Origin: Flavobacterium ranwuense
Lineage (GTDB): Bacteria; Bacteroidota; Bacteroidia; Flavobacteriales; Flavobacteriaceae
Assembly (NCBI RefSeq): GCF_004349315.1
Contig: NZ_SMLH01000001.1
Coordinates: forward strand, 434,001-498,000
DNA length: 64,000 bases
Reading direction: 5' to 3'
The first letter of the stretch is position 1; each line of letters begins with the position of its first letter. A program made the position numbers and the translations under genes. This document shows positions 8,537 to 18,610 of the stretch, piece by piece. Under the pieces are notes generated by a model. The model worked only from the letters and a program-made list of their open reading frames with translations. It did not search any database and had not been told where the DNA came from.

Positions 8537-10174
8537 ATGTATTCTTTCTTCAAAAAAAAATTCATAATCCCCGTTGTCGCTTCGGCATTTCTGTTCATTG
8601 GTGCTAGTTTCAAAGACGATTTTTTTGAAATCGCAAAGCAAATCGAGATATTCACAACCCTTTTCAAGGAATTGAACAGGAATTATGTCGATGAAACCAA
8701 TCCCGGTGAATTAATGGATAAAGCCATCAAAGGGATGTTAGCTAATTTAGACCCTTACACCGTTTATTTCAACGAGCAGGATGTCTTGCGATTCAAGATA
8801 AACAACACTGGAGAATATACCGGAATAGGCGCTTTATTGACTCGAAAAGAAGATAAATTAATAGTCAAGGAAGCGTATAAAAATTTCCCTGCGGATAAAG
8901 CGGGTCTTAAAGCGGGTGATGAAATTACTCAAATAGGCGATGTATTATTATCTGATTTCAAAGAAGATGCTTCACAGCTTTTTAAAGGTGCGAAAAACAC
9001 TAAAATCGACATCAAATACATCCGACAAGGAAAAATGAACACTACTCAAATTGTCCTTGACGAAGTCGAAATCAAATCGGTTCCCTTTTTCGCAAAAATA
9101 GACGACAAGACCGGATATATTGTATTGTCTCATTTTAACAAAAAAGCGTCCTTCGAAACCAAAGAAGCATTGGAACAATTAAAAAAAGACGGTGCTGAAC
9201 GAATTATATTGGATTTAAGAGATAATCCGGGTGGGCTTTTGAATGAAGCGGTGAATATCTGTAATCTCTTTGTTCCAAAAAATGAAATCATTGTTACTAC
9301 AAAATCAAAAATCGAAAAACACAACAGCACCTATAAAACGAGTAAAGACCCTGTAGACACTGACATTCCTTTGATCATCATTGTCAATGGCAGAAGTGCT
9401 TCGGCATCAGAAATTGTGGCTGGCGCCTTGCAGGATTTAGATCGCGCTGTGGTGGTAGGAAGCCGAAGTTTTGGAAAAGGATTAGTACAAAGACCGGTGG
9501 ATTTAACGTATGGAACGCAACTAAAAGTAACCATTTCGCGCTATTACACGCCATCAGGAAGATGCATTCAAGCCTTGGATTACACCCGAAAAGACATAAA
9601 TGGCAAAGCTGTAAAGACAGACGAGAAAAATTACAATGCATTTAAAACCCGAAAAGGAAGAATGGTTTATGATGGCGGTGGTATTCAACCCGATGTGGAA
9701 TTGGAAGAAGCAAAATCAAGTCCAATAACCGATGCTTTGATAAAAAATGACGGGATTTTTAATTACGTAACTAGTTATTATTATAAAAACCCCGATTTAG
9801 GAAATCGTATTCCTACCGTTACTGATGCTGATTTCTTGGATTTCAAACAGTTTTTAAAAGTACAGAAATTCTCCTTTGACACCGAAACAGAACTCGCTTT
9901 GAAAAACACTTTGGCTGTAGCCAAAAAAGAAAAAATAGAGGAATCCATCCTTGTAGAATACCAACAACTGCTTACTGCACTTCAGAAAAGTGAGAATGCT
10001 TTATTGGATAAAAACCAAAAAGAAATTAAAAATCTGATTTTGGATGAAATCATTAAACGCTATCAATATCAAGAAGGATTGTATCAGTATTACATAAAAA
10101 ATAACTCCGAAATTAAGAAAGCCGTAAGTATTTTGAACAACAACTCCGAGTATAAGACTATTTTAAAAATATGA
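8537..10174 (+). CDS. S41 family C-terminal processing peptidase
   Basis: 545-residue envelope serine protease of the CtpA/Prc type. An N-terminal signal anchor (about 8-24) is followed by a PDZ domain (about 85-165, with GIGALLTR and AGLKAGDEI) and the S41 catalytic domain. The dyad is Ser289 in GRSASASEI and Lys314 in SFGKGLVQ, 25 residues apart as in known family members. A helical C-terminal tail follows. Such proteases trim or degrade periplasmic and exported proteins by recognising C-termini. Its last bases overlap the OmpA-family gene by 4, so the two are translationally coupled. Confidence 0.92.
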   Translation: MYSFFKKKFIIPVVASAFLFIGASFKDDFFEIAKQIEIFTTLFKELNRNYVDETNPGELMDKAIKGMLANLDPYTVYFNEQDVLRFKINNTGEYTGIGALLTRKEDKLIVKEAYKNFPADKAGLKAGDEITQIGDVLLSDFKEDASQLFKGAKNTKIDIKYIRQGKMNTTQIVLDEVEIKSVPFFAKIDDKTGYIVLSHFNKKASFETKEALEQLKKDGAERIILDLRDNPGGLLNEAVNICNLFVPKNEIIVTTKSKIEKHNSTYKTSKDPVDTDIPLIIIVNGRSASASEIVAGALQDLDRAVVVGSRSFGKGLVQRPVDLTYGTQLKVTISRYYTPSGRCIQALDYTRKDINGKAVKTDEKNYNAFKTRKGRMVYDGGGIQPDVELEEAKSSPITDALIKNDGIFNYVTSYYYKNPDLGNRIPTVTDADFLDFKQFLKVQKFSFDTETELALKNTLAVAKKEKIEESILVEYQQLLTALQKSENALLDKNQKEIKNLILDEIIKRYQYQEGLYQYYIKNNSEIKKAVSILNNNSEYKTILKI

Positions 10175-10980
10175 TGAAAAACTTATTTAGTCTACTATTC
10201 CTGTTGTTTTTTGGTTATCTATCCGCACAGAGTAAAACTGCAGAGACCGTATATTTTGAATTTGACAAATACAATCTTTATAATGACCAAGTACAAATTA
10301 TAATCGATTTTATAAAAAAAGTAGATACCTCAAAAGTTGAATCCATACAAATTTATGGATATTGTGACGATAGAGGCGATAATGATTACAATTATAAATT
10401 ATCGGACAACAGAGTAAAAACCGTCCAAGATATCCTGACTTCTAATGGTTTTAATAAAAATAAAATTGTTATTATCGAGGGTAAAGGTCGGGTGATTTTA
10501 AAAAATGATGCTTTTGAAAATTTAAACGAAACCCGTTCCAAAAATAGGCGTGTTGACTTGTTTCTTGTTAAGAAAAATAGTTTTGGAAAAGGAATTTATA
10601 ACTCTTTTCAGGATAATCATAAAGTTGGGGATCGAGTCTACTTAGACAATATTTTATTTCCTTTGGGAAGCAGTAAATTAACGGAACAATCCAAACTGGA
10701 ATTAGACAAAATTTCAAAAATCCTACAAAAGCAAAAAAATGTACAATTTGACATTAAAGGACACGTATGTTGTACTCCCAGTTATTATGATGATGCCGTC
10801 GATAAAGACAGTCACGAAAGGAAACTGTCTTTGAATCGAGCCAAAAGCGTATACAAATACCTAATATCTAAAGGCATAAACAGTCTTAGAATGAAGTATA
10901 TAGGAAATGGTAACAAATTCCCTACGGGTCTGGGGGAAGCGCTAGACCGAAGAGTCGAATTTCTTATTATGAAAATTTAA
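10171..10980 (+). CDS. OmpA family protein with two OmpA-like domains
   Basis: 269-residue exported protein. A signal peptide (about 1-20, ending LSAQ) is followed by two consecutive OmpA-like peptidoglycan-binding domains, about 28-132 and 155-269. Each has the FEFDKYNLY / LFPLGSSKL strand followed by an RVKTVQDIL or RAKSVYKYL helix and a terminal NRRVDLFL or DRRVEFLI strand. There is no beta-barrel, so it is a periplasmic or lipid-independent cell-wall linker rather than a porin. It overlaps the S41 protease stop by 4 bases and ends directly against a convergent acetyltransferase gene. Confidence 0.86.
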   Translation: MMKNLFSLLFLLFFGYLSAQSKTAETVYFEFDKYNLYNDQVQIIIDFIKKVDTSKVESIQIYGYCDDRGDNDYNYKLSDNRVKTVQDILTSNGFNKNKIVIIEGKGRVILKNDAFENLNETRSKNRRVDLFLVKKNSFGKGIYNSFQDNHKVGDRVYLDNILFPLGSSKLTEQSKLELDKISKILQKQKNVQFDIKGHVCCTPSYYDDAVDKDSHERKLSLNRAKSVYKYLISKGINSLRMKYIGNGNKFPTGLGEALDRRVEFLIMKI

Positions 10981-11427
10981 TTACTCTCTTTTCATCTCAA
11001 TATGCGGAATATCATCTTCCAGATACATTTCGCTGGTTTGTACAAATCCGTGGTTTTCGTAGAATTTTTTTAGATACAATTGCGCTCCAATAGTGATTTT
11101 GTTTTCGCCAAAATGCAAAGCTATCCCGGCAATTGATTCTCGCATTAAGTCATGACCCCATTTTCTGTCACGGTAATTTGCATCAACAGTTACCCTTCCG
11201 ATAGAAGCATTATCAAAACTGATTCCGGGTTTGAATAATCTGGAATGAGCGACAATTTTACCGTCAAATTCGCCTATAAGATGTAACGCTACTTTATCTT
11301 TGCCGTCAAGATCAAGATAAACGCAATTTTGCTCCACTACGAAGATCTCACTTCTTAATTGCAACAAATCGTATAGTTCGTGAACCGTTAATGCATCAAA
11401 CGCCTTAATTTTCCATTGTAATATCAT
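10981..11427 (-). CDS. ElaA-like GNAT N-acetyltransferase
   Basis: GNAT-fold acetyltransferase resembling E. coli ElaA, 148 residues from the chosen start. Seen motifs are LYDLLQLRSEIFVVEQ near the N-terminus, the acetyl-CoA strand ASIGRVTVDANYRDRKWGHDLM and the C-terminal FYENHGFVQTSEMYLEDDIPH. The acceptor substrate is unknown. The frame can extend 10 codons upstream to 11457, but the ATG at 11427 begins MILQWKIKAFD, where family members usually start. It is convergent with the OmpA gene without any gap. Confidence 0.86.
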   Translation of the reverse strand: MILQWKIKAFDALTVHELYDLLQLRSEIFVVEQNCVYLDLDGKDKVALHLIGEFDGKIVAHSRLFKPGISFDNASIGRVTVDANYRDRKWGHDLMRESIAGIALHFGENKITIGAQLYLKKFYENHGFVQTSEMYLEDDIPHIEMKRE

Positions 11428-11473
11428 GCCTGTTTTTATGTTTTTTGTATCGTACAAATAAAAGAAAATAAGA

Positions 11474-12451
11474 TTATCTTTTCAATACATTTACTGATTT
11501 TATAATAGATTCGAGTTCATGCATGAGATCGCGTTTTTCTTTGGATGGCGCGTAACAAAATCCTTCTAAAACCAGAATTCGATTGTATTCCTTATCAATA
11601 ATGGCATAATTGATAAAAGGACCTGACATGAAATCATTATTTAACTCCCAAGTTCCCTTCGTTTCAAAGGTTTCTTTATCATCAAGAGTAATCTTGAAAA
11701 GGTAAGGAGCATACGCCTCTTCAGTAGTCATATTAGTATCAGGCTCCGTTCCCCTGATGTATAATTTACCAATGGAATCTCGCATTTTAATAATGTTGGA
11801 TATTAAATCGGCATCTTTATTAATCGTGTTTAAAGGAACTTGATAAATTAAAAGGCTCGTGTTTCCTCCGATAATTTCCTTTTTTAACCACATAAAATTG
11901 CTTTTGTGAAGCACGTATGCGTAACCGGAAGGCACCTGCAATGTGAGATGGAATTTATTCGAAATTACCTTCGGATCAATATGAGATTGGCTATTGATTT
12001 TCTGGCTTTCGGCTATTTCTGCCTGCTTGATTAGCTGAATCATTTTAGGCGCATTTTTTTCAATGGTTGTTATAATATCCGTACTTGTTTTGCCGGAAAT
12101 ATGAAATACATTCTGAGGAGATGCATATTGGTCTTTAACAATCTCAAATTTATTTATTTCCCCTTTTTTTACCACAATAATCGCTCTGGTATCGGTCATA
12201 AAACCTTCCAAAAGCTTAACTGGATATTGATTTATGTTGAACAGTGGTTCTTCTTGTGGCAAACCAATTACTGGCGATGCAAACTTGTTTCGAATGCTGT
12301 CTCCCACATCACCATTCCATAACTGATCGTCAATAATGACCGAAATAGTATTGATTTTTCCCGAAGTTTTTCGTGGCAAAGATTCATTTTCCTTTTTACA
12401 GGAAAACAACATCAAAGAAATCAGAAGAAATAAAAAATGGGCTTTATTCAT
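11474..12451 (-). CDS. DUF4837 family lipoprotein
   Basis: 325-residue outer-envelope lipoprotein. The signal peptide ends in lipobox MLFSC (Cys18) and the mature chain begins KKENES. The following block INTISVIIDDQLWNGDVGDS and the FASPVIGLPQEEPLFNINQ segment are highly characteristic of the Bacteroidota DUF4837 family. Molecular function is unknown. It lies 48 bases downstream of the MltD-like transglycosylase on the same strand, so they probably share a transcript and both act at the cell wall or outer membrane. Confidence 0.85.
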   Translation of the reverse strand: MNKAHFLFLLISLMLFSCKKENESLPRKTSGKINTISVIIDDQLWNGDVGDSIRNKFASPVIGLPQEEPLFNINQYPVKLLEGFMTDTRAIIVVKKGEINKFEIVKDQYASPQNVFHISGKTSTDIITTIEKNAPKMIQLIKQAEIAESQKINSQSHIDPKVISNKFHLTLQVPSGYAYVLHKSNFMWLKKEIIGGNTSLLIYQVPLNTINKDADLISNIIKMRDSIGKLYIRGTEPDTNMTTEEAYAPYLFKITLDDKETFETKGTWELNNDFMSGPFINYAIIDKEYNRILVLEGFCYAPSKEKRDLMHELESIIKSVNVLKR

Positions 12452-12499
12452 TACTATACAATTATAAAATAAAACCCAAATTTATAGAAGTTTATCGTA

Positions 12500-14563
12500 T
12501 TATCCGTTTATTTTTAACTTCATTCCGGGCTTGAGTTCTTCACTGCGAATACCGTTCCATTTTTTTAAGTCCGAGATGGTTACTCCTGGATATTTTTTAG
12601 AAATACTATACAAGGAATCTCCTTTTTTCACATAGTAATCAATCGCTTCTTTTTTATAGGATTCGGCGATATTTGTTTTTCTCTTAAATGAACTTACCGT
12701 TGCTTTATTTGTATTGATAACTATTTCATCTTTGGCAACAATCAAAGTGGCACCTATGCCAATAGTATTGTCCGGTAAATTATTCCATTGTTTTAAATCC
12801 GCTAATGAAGCGCCAAATTTCTTACCTATACTCCCTAAATTATCTCCTTGCAGAACAACATATTCAATGTCTTTTCGTTCGGGAACTGAAACTAATTCTT
12901 CTTTACTGTCTGACGCTTTTTTTACAACTTGCAATGTAACTCCTAACTGTACATTATCATTTGAAAGGTGATTCCATTCTTGGATTTCGGCTACGGTAAC
13001 ATCATATTTATTAGCAATGCTTCCTAAATTATCTCCTTTTTGAACCACGTAAAATGCTGTTGCATTAGAAGAAAATGTGTTTGGTTCTACCGTTTTTTTC
13101 GTTTTATCATCCTTATTTGCTTTCATTTCAGAAGCAACTACTCTTTGATTGCTCGAAATTTTATCTGAAGGAACTTGATCCATTTTAGGCTCTTTCTTAA
13201 CGGCCGCTACATCAGTTTGACCCATCACTATTTTTAAACTTTTACCATAAGCCAAAGCATTGCCTCTGAGTTTATTCCATTTTTTTATATCAGCAACATC
13301 AACGTCATATTTACCGGCAATTATACTCAGATTATCTCCACGTTTAACTTTATAATATGTTGTTTTGGCAAGCGCAACTCTTTGAGCTATATAATTAGCA
13401 GTGTCCTTTACGACCATTGTTTTTTCAACCTGAAATGGCTTTTCACGTTTGCTTAATTCATATTGAGTGTAGGCATAAATCTGGTTTTCATTTGACACAA
13501 AAACGGCTATTTTTTCTTGTGGTAATCTCAAATAATGATTTTCATCGTGATAAAACGGAATCACATTTAGCTTATAAGATGGGTTCAAAACCTGCAATTG
13601 CGCCACCGGAACATCTAACAAATCCGATATTTGCTTGAACGTCATCTGTTTCTTAATCATAATAGTATCCGTGGCAAAATGTTTTACTGACGCTCTGTTA
13701 GGAATAATTCCGTGCTCTTTGTGGTATTCATAAATGTACATTGTAGCGAGAAAAGCGGGTACATATCCTTGAGTTTCTTTGGGAAGATTTTTTCTGATAT
13801 TCCAATAATTCTGTTGTCCTCCAGAACGTCTAATGGCTTTAGCAACATTCCCAGGACCAGAATTATAAGAGGCCAAAACTAAGTCCCAATCGCCAAATAT
13901 TTTATACATATTTGTCATGTATTGCGCCGCGGCTTCACTGGCTTTCAATGGGTCGCTACGTTCATCAATATAGGAGTCAATTTTCAACCCGTATTGTTTT
14001 CCGGTTTGATACATAAACTGCCAAAGTCCTGTGGCACCCATTTTAGAAATTGCTTTTGGATTTAAAGCCGATTCTACAATAGCCAAATATTTGATCTCCA
14101 AAGGAACATTTTGTTTCGCCAAAGCTTCTTCAAAAAGCGGAAAATAATATTCTGATGTGCCCATCAAGCGCTCAAAAGATTTCTTTCTGTTTTTTAGAAA
14201 TGACTTAATGATATTTTCCAGACCTTGATTGTACTCAATATTGAAAGGTGATTTGGCATCCATTGCCGCCAATCTTTCTTTCAAAAGCGCAGTAGGTAAT
14301 TCATAATCCACCATTTGGTCCATATTAATGTTCTTAATATCATCCGATAGGTTGTTGTATAAATCCAGATTTGTTAATTCTTTCATCCACAAACTGTCAA
14401 CACAAGATGCTAAGTCATCTTTTACGAAGGTATTCTTGATGGAATCTAAATAAGATAGTTTTGTTTCTACTTTTGCGAAGTCTTTATTTACAACTGTTTC
14501 TTGCGAAAATAAATGCGCTGATGCTAATAGAAAAAACGATAAGGCGGTATTTTTTATATTCAT
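12500..14563 (-). CDS. MltD-like lytic transglycosylase with LysM repeats
   Basis: 687-residue exported murein hydrolase. A signal peptide (about 1-20) is followed by an SLT domain at about 140-290. Its catalytic Glu164 lies in AIVESALNPKAIS, with GATGLWQFM and the NSGPGNVAKAIRRSGG block behind it. At least four LysM peptidoglycan-binding repeats follow (about 402-448, 508-555, 572-617 and 642-687), each starting with a KxGDxLxxI motif, plus one degenerate repeat near 305. It cleaves glycan strands to 1,6-anhydro products. Cell-wall turnover is the likely role. The DUF4837 lipoprotein follows it. Confidence 0.92.
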   Translation of the reverse strand: MNIKNTALSFFLLASAHLFSQETVVNKDFAKVETKLSYLDSIKNTFVKDDLASCVDSLWMKELTNLDLYNNLSDDIKNINMDQMVDYELPTALLKERLAAMDAKSPFNIEYNQGLENIIKSFLKNRKKSFERLMGTSEYYFPLFEEALAKQNVPLEIKYLAIVESALNPKAISKMGATGLWQFMYQTGKQYGLKIDSYIDERSDPLKASEAAAQYMTNMYKIFGDWDLVLASYNSGPGNVAKAIRRSGGQQNYWNIRKNLPKETQGYVPAFLATMYIYEYHKEHGIIPNRASVKHFATDTIMIKKQMTFKQISDLLDVPVAQLQVLNPSYKLNVIPFYHDENHYLRLPQEKIAVFVSNENQIYAYTQYELSKREKPFQVEKTMVVKDTANYIAQRVALAKTTYYKVKRGDNLSIIAGKYDVDVADIKKWNKLRGNALAYGKSLKIVMGQTDVAAVKKEPKMDQVPSDKISSNQRVVASEMKANKDDKTKKTVEPNTFSSNATAFYVVQKGDNLGSIANKYDVTVAEIQEWNHLSNDNVQLGVTLQVVKKASDSKEELVSVPERKDIEYVVLQGDNLGSIGKKFGASLADLKQWNNLPDNTIGIGATLIVAKDEIVINTNKATVSSFKRKTNIAESYKKEAIDYYVKKGDSLYSISKKYPGVTISDLKKWNGIRSEELKPGMKLKING

Positions 14564-14748
14564 ATTTTTACGATCAATGACCTATATTTCAAATGATTAC
14601 AAAGCTTGTTTTTACAAACTTAACAGGTTTAAACTAAAAAATTCTATAAATATTGTTAAAAATACAATCTTTCACGCATTTGTAAAGAATTTTCATTGAT
14701 TTTGGAGGTGAAAATCCCTTTAAAAAATCAATTCTTAAAATTTAATGT

Positions 14749-14790
14749 AAAAAAAACCTCAGCGATAAATAGTATCACTGAGGTTTTCAT
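14749..14790 (-). terminator. Terminator after pgk
   Basis: On the minus strand the stem AACCTCAG / CTGAGGTT (8 bp) is followed by eight T, 75 bases after the pgk stop. The rest of the 300-base gap between pgk and the MltD-like gene holds no recognisable feature beyond presumed promoter sequence. Confidence 0.75.
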
Positions 14791-14864
14791 TTAATTCTGA
14801 TACCGTTTTTGTATTTGAAATCATTACAAATCAAACGGTTTTTATTTGTTTAGCAATGCCTTTA

Positions 14865-16052
14865 TTAGTCAAGAATAGCTGCTATTCCTGGCAATACTTT
14901 ACCTTCGAGCATTTCTAACATAGCACCACCACCAGTTGATACGTAACTCATTTTGTCCTCCAGACCAAATTGTTTTACTGCTGCTACAGAATCTCCACCA
15001 CCTACAAGTGAGAAAGCTCCGTTTGCCGTTGATTCAGCAATGAAGTTCCCCAAAGCGATCGTTCCATTAGCAAAATTTTCCATTTCAAAAACGCCTAGTG
15101 GGCCATTCCAAAGGATTGTTTTAGAATCCCTAATTACTTTTTTGAAGTTTTCCAAAGATTTTGGTCCTGCATCAAGTCCTTGCCATCCATCAGGAATTGC
15201 TGAAACGTCAACAATTTGAGTATCGGCAGTATTTGAAAAAGCATTTGCTGCTACAACATCAACAGGAATGTGAATCTGAACTCCTTTTTCCTTAGCCAAT
15301 CTCAAGATTTCCAATGCCAATTCTTGTTTGTCATCTTCACAAATAGAATTACCAATTTTACCTCCTAATGCTTTTACAAAAGTAAATGTCATTCCACCGC
15401 CAATAATCATGTGGTCTACTTTGTCCAAAATATTCTCGATAACCGTAATTTTAGAAGAAACTTTAGACCCCCCAAGAACTGCTGTTACTGGTTTTTCACT
15501 GTTTTTCAAAACTTTGTTCAAGCTTTCGATTTCTTTAGCTAGTAATAATCCGAAACATTTTTCAGTAGGAAAAAATTGTGCAATTATTGTAGTCGATGCG
15601 TGTGCTCTGTGTGCTGTTCCAAAAGCGTCGTTTACATAAATATCACCAAGTGACGCTAATTCTTTTGCGAAAGCAACATCTCCAGCTTCTTCTTCATCAT
15701 GGAAACGTAGATTTTCTAATAATAAAACTTCACCTGCCTGTAATTTTTCAGCAGCAGTTGCAGCTTCTGAACCAATACAATTGGAAGCAAACTGAACTGG
15801 TACTCCAAGCACTTCAGAAGTTGTTTTCAGAATGTGTTTCAATGAATATTTCTCTTCAACACCTTTTGGTCTGCCTAAATGTGACATCAAGATTACGCTT
15901 CCGCCTTGAGCAAGAATGGCGTCAATTGTAGGTTTTGCCGCTTCGATACGAGTGGCATCCGTTACATTGAAATTTTCGTCCAAAGGCACATTAAAATCGA
16001 CACGTATTATTGCTTTTTTAGCTGCAAAATCAAAATCATTTAAAGTTTTCAT
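14865..16052 (-). CDS. pgk: Phosphoglycerate kinase
   Basis: 395-residue glycolytic enzyme converting 1,3-bisphosphoglycerate and ADP to 3-phosphoglycerate and ATP in the cytoplasm. Hallmarks are RVDFNVPLD near the N-terminus, SHLGRPKG, the hinge [21 protein letters not shown] and the C-terminal nucleotide loop GGGDSVAAV. Length is normal. It is a single-gene unit: a -7 promoter box lies upstream and a hairpin terminator downstream. Confidence 0.97.
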   Translation of the reverse strand: MKTLNDFDFAAKKAIIRVDFNVPLDENFNVTDATRIEAAKPTIDAILAQGGSVILMSHLGRPKGVEEKYSLKHILKTTSEVLGVPVQFASNCIGSEAATAAEKLQAGEVLLLENLRFHDEEEAGDVAFAKELASLGDIYVNDAFGTAHRAHASTTIIAQFFPTEKCFGLLLAKEIESLNKVLKNSEKPVTAVLGGSKVSSKITVIENILDKVDHMIIGGGMTFTFVKALGGKIGNSICEDDKQELALEILRLAKEKGVQIHIPVDVVAANAFSNTADTQIVDVSAIPDGWQGLDAGPKSLENFKKVIRDSKTILWNGPLGVFEMENFANGTIALGNFIAESTANGAFSLVGGGDSVAAVKQFGLEDKMSYVSTGGGAMLEMLEGKVLPGIAAILD

Positions 16053-16087
16053 CAGGTATTTTTTTAGTTTGTTTTTTGAAAGAATAA

Positions 16088-16095
16088 CAAATATA
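16088..16095 (-). promoter_or_regulatory. -7 promoter element for pgk
   Basis: Read on the minus strand, TATATTTG matches TAnnTTTG exactly, about 35 bases upstream of the pgk ATG. The -33 element is not evident. Confidence 0.45.
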
Positions 16096-16308
16096 GAACT
16101 TTTAAATTATTAATAAATTTGAAAAAAATAGCTTTTGTCAACGAAATCGTTGTAAACCAACAATTAATTCGCTTTTTTAACGCTTTAACTATTTTTAATC
16201 CCATAGAAGTTAAAATAAATTTGAAAAAAAAACGTGTTTGATAGCATTTTGAAACGTGCTTTTCCTGAAACTTTGCATCCGAAAATTTTAGACTAAACCA
16301 TTTTCTGC

Positions 16309-16316
16309 TATCTTTG
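16309..16316 (+). promoter_or_regulatory. -7 promoter element abutting holB start
   Basis: TATCTTTG matches TAnnTTTG exactly and ends only 4 bases before the holB ATG. Transcription from it would begin at or next to the start codon, predicting a leaderless message. No TTG is found at the -33 position, which weakens the call. Confidence 0.45.
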
Positions 16317-16320
16317 CTTT

Positions 16321-17469
16321 ATGCAATTTTCAGAAATTTTAGGGCAGGAACACATTAAAAGTCATTTGACAAGAAGTGCTGATTTGGGAAGAATTCCACA
16401 TGCGCAGTTGTTTGTTGGCCCTGAAGGAAGCGGTACTTTACCCATGGCAATTGCTTATGCACAATACATTATTTGCAGCAATCAAAACGGGGAAAACTCC
16501 AGTTTAAACGAGGCCTGTAACATCAAATTTCAGAAAACTTCGCATCCTGATTTGCATTTCATTTACCCAACCGTAAGTACTGAAGATGTAAAAACAAAAC
16601 CCAAAAGCATCGATTTTATCACGGAATGGAGAGCGTTTTTAAACCAAAACCCGTACGGAAGTTTGTTTGATTGGTATCAAACTCTAGGCGTTAAAAATAA
16701 ACAAGGCGAAATTAGGGTTGATGATGCTCAGGAAATCTTGAAATCTCTCGCTTTAAAATCCTACGAAGGCGGATACAAAGTAATGATTATTTGGATGGCC
16801 GACAAATTGAACATTGCCGCTTCCAATAAATTATTGAAACTACTCGAAGAACCTACGGACAGAACGGTTTTTATCCTGATTTCAGAAAACGAAGAAGATA
16901 TAATTCAAACCATTCGTTCCCGATGCCAAGTCCTGCATTTTAACGGATTAAGTCAAACCATTATTGCAGAGGCTTTGGTTTCAAAAGAAAATACGGATTC
17001 TAAAATAGCTTTAAAAATAGCACATCAAGCACAAGGAAATTACAACAAAGCATTGCAATTATTACAACCGGACAGCGAATCTGTTTTTTTTGAAAAATGG
17101 TTTGTTGATTGGGTTCGTGCTGCTTTTAGAGCCAAAGGAAATGCCGCCGCCATTCAGGATTTGATTCAATGGAGCGAGCAAATTGCAGGTTTGGGAAGAG
17201 AAACCCAAAAGAAATTTTTACATTTTTGTATCGATATGTTCCGTCAGGCATTGTTACTGAATTACCAAACTCCAAGCTTAGTTTACATGGAGCCACAAGT
17301 AGAAAAATTCAAATTGGAGAATTTTGCCCCTTTTGTAAATGGCAACAATATAAATGATATTTTTAAAGAACTTTCGGATGCCGTGTATCACATCGAGCGC
17401 AACGGAAATGCTAAAATTATTTTAACCGATTTATCTATAAAACTCACGCGTATAATTCACAAAAAATAA
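16321..17469 (+). CDS. holB: DNA polymerase III delta' subunit
   Basis: 382-residue clamp-loader subunit of the replicative polymerase. The AAA+ fold is visible: GQEHIKSHLTRSADLGRIPHAQLF, a P-loop GPEGSGTLP lacking the catalytic lysine (normal for delta', which does not hydrolyse ATP), then VMIIWMADKLNIAASNKLLKLLEEP and the sensor segment QTIRSRCQVL. The C-terminal part is a helical collar domain. The DoxX-type gene starts 4 bases after its stop. Confidence 0.9.
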   Translation: MQFSEILGQEHIKSHLTRSADLGRIPHAQLFVGPEGSGTLPMAIAYAQYIICSNQNGENSSLNEACNIKFQKTSHPDLHFIYPTVSTEDVKTKPKSIDFITEWRAFLNQNPYGSLFDWYQTLGVKNKQGEIRVDDAQEILKSLALKSYEGGYKVMIIWMADKLNIAASNKLLKLLEEPTDRTVFILISENEEDIIQTIRSRCQVLHFNGLSQTIIAEALVSKENTDSKIALKIAHQAQGNYNKALQLLQPDSESVFFEKWFVDWVRAAFRAKGNAAAIQDLIQWSEQIAGLGRETQKKFLHFCIDMFRQALLLNYQTPSLVYMEPQVEKFKLENFAPFVNGNNINDIFKELSDAVYHIERNGNAKIILTDLSIKLTRIIHKK

Positions 17470-17473
17470 AAAA

Positions 17474-17857
17474 ATGAACAACATTACTTCGATTTTAATT
17501 TTAATTTTTCTAGCCATTACTTTTCTACAATCCGGTTACGACAAACTGTTTTATTGGAAAGACAATGTCGGCTGGTTAAAAGGTCATTTTGCCAAAACTC
17601 CATTAAAGAATCATGTGCCATTAGCATTACTTAACATTTTAATTTTAGAATTAATCTCTGGTATTTTATGTGTAGTTGGCTGTATTGAATTATTCATAAA
17701 CAACGGAAGAATATTCGGTTTTTACGGAGCAGTATTCTCCTGTATCACTTTATTGATGTTGCTTTTCGGACAAAGAATGGCTAAAGATTATGATGGCGCC
17801 AGAACAATTGTCATCTATTTTATCCCTGCAATATTGGCCGTTTATTGGTTAAACTAA
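17474..17857 (+). CDS. DoxX-like membrane protein
   Basis: 127-residue protein with four hydrophobic helices (about 4-22, 45-68, 78-98 and 108-125), the layout of the DoxX/DoxD family. The N-terminal FLQSGYDKLFYWKDNVGWLKGHF matches the family's first-helix pattern. The role is uncertain; DoxX proteins have been linked to redox balance in the membrane. It starts 4 bases after holB, probably cotranscribed by position rather than shared function. Confidence 0.75.
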   Translation: MNNITSILILIFLAITFLQSGYDKLFYWKDNVGWLKGHFAKTPLKNHVPLALLNILILELISGILCVVGCIELFINNGRIFGFYGAVFSCITLLMLLFGQRMAKDYDGARTIVIYFIPAILAVYWLN

Positions 17858-17900
17858 AACTATCATTATACAAAACAACAATTCCATTTTATATAAAAAT

Positions 17901-18410
17901 ATGAGTCCAAAACATCCTTCTGAATCCCTGACGATATTAACTGATTTGGTTTTACCAAGTGAGACCAATCCTTTAAATAATCTTTTTGGTGGTGAATTAT
18001 TGGCCCGTATGGATCGCGCAGCGAGTATTGCGGCACGAAGACATTCCCGAAGAATTGTAGTTACGGCTTCGGTAAATCACGTAGCCTTTAACAGAGCCAT
18101 TCCGCTGGGAAGTGTCGTTACTGTTGAAGCAAAAGTTTCAAGATCTTTCAAAAGTTCTATGGAAATTTTTATTGATATTTGGGTAGAAGACCGAGAATCT
18201 GGTAACAAAACTAAAGCCAATGAAGCGATTTATACTTTTGTTGCAGTTGATGATACCGGAAGACCTGTAGAAGTGCCGCAAATAATTCCGGAAACAGAGC
18301 TGGAAAAACAACGTTTTGATGCTGCATTAAGACGCAAGCAACTCAGCTTACTTTTGGCTGGAAAAATAAAACCTGAAGATGCTACAGAGCTGAAAGCTTT
18401 ATTCATATAA
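17901..18410 (+). CDS. Acyl-CoA thioesterase (hotdog fold, YciA/BFIT type)
   Basis: 169-residue single-hotdog thioesterase that hydrolyses acyl-CoA to free acid and CoA. The signature is the segment DLVLPSETNPLNNLFGGELL with the following RMDRAASIAARRHS helix, in which Asn and Asp residues form the active site of YciA-type enzymes. A strand ASVNHVAFNRAIPLGSVV follows. The C-terminal 25 residues form a basic helix. It is 43 bases after the DoxX-like gene. Chain-length preference is unknown. Confidence 0.9.
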   Translation: MSPKHPSESLTILTDLVLPSETNPLNNLFGGELLARMDRAASIAARRHSRRIVVTASVNHVAFNRAIPLGSVVTVEAKVSRSFKSSMEIFIDIWVEDRESGNKTKANEAIYTFVAVDDTGRPVEVPQIIPETELEKQRFDAALRRKQLSLLLAGKIKPEDATELKALFI

Positions 18411-18610
18411 CAAGTAGGATTAACTTATTTTTTTACTGAAATTTAAATTTAAAATATTTTTGAAAGAGAAAATTCACATTAAAAAAAGAAGTATTTTTAC
18501 GAAAACAAATATTCGTACACAAATAAAATTTTCAGGATAATTATTCATCCTGTCAGTTTTTTAGAGTTATAAAATAATACAAATCGATGAAAGAAAAGGT
18601 AAAAGAGAAG

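Noticed and set aside
18411..18610. SOS (LexA) operator upstream of recA
   Set aside because: No palindromic LexA-type site was seen in the 200-base gap.
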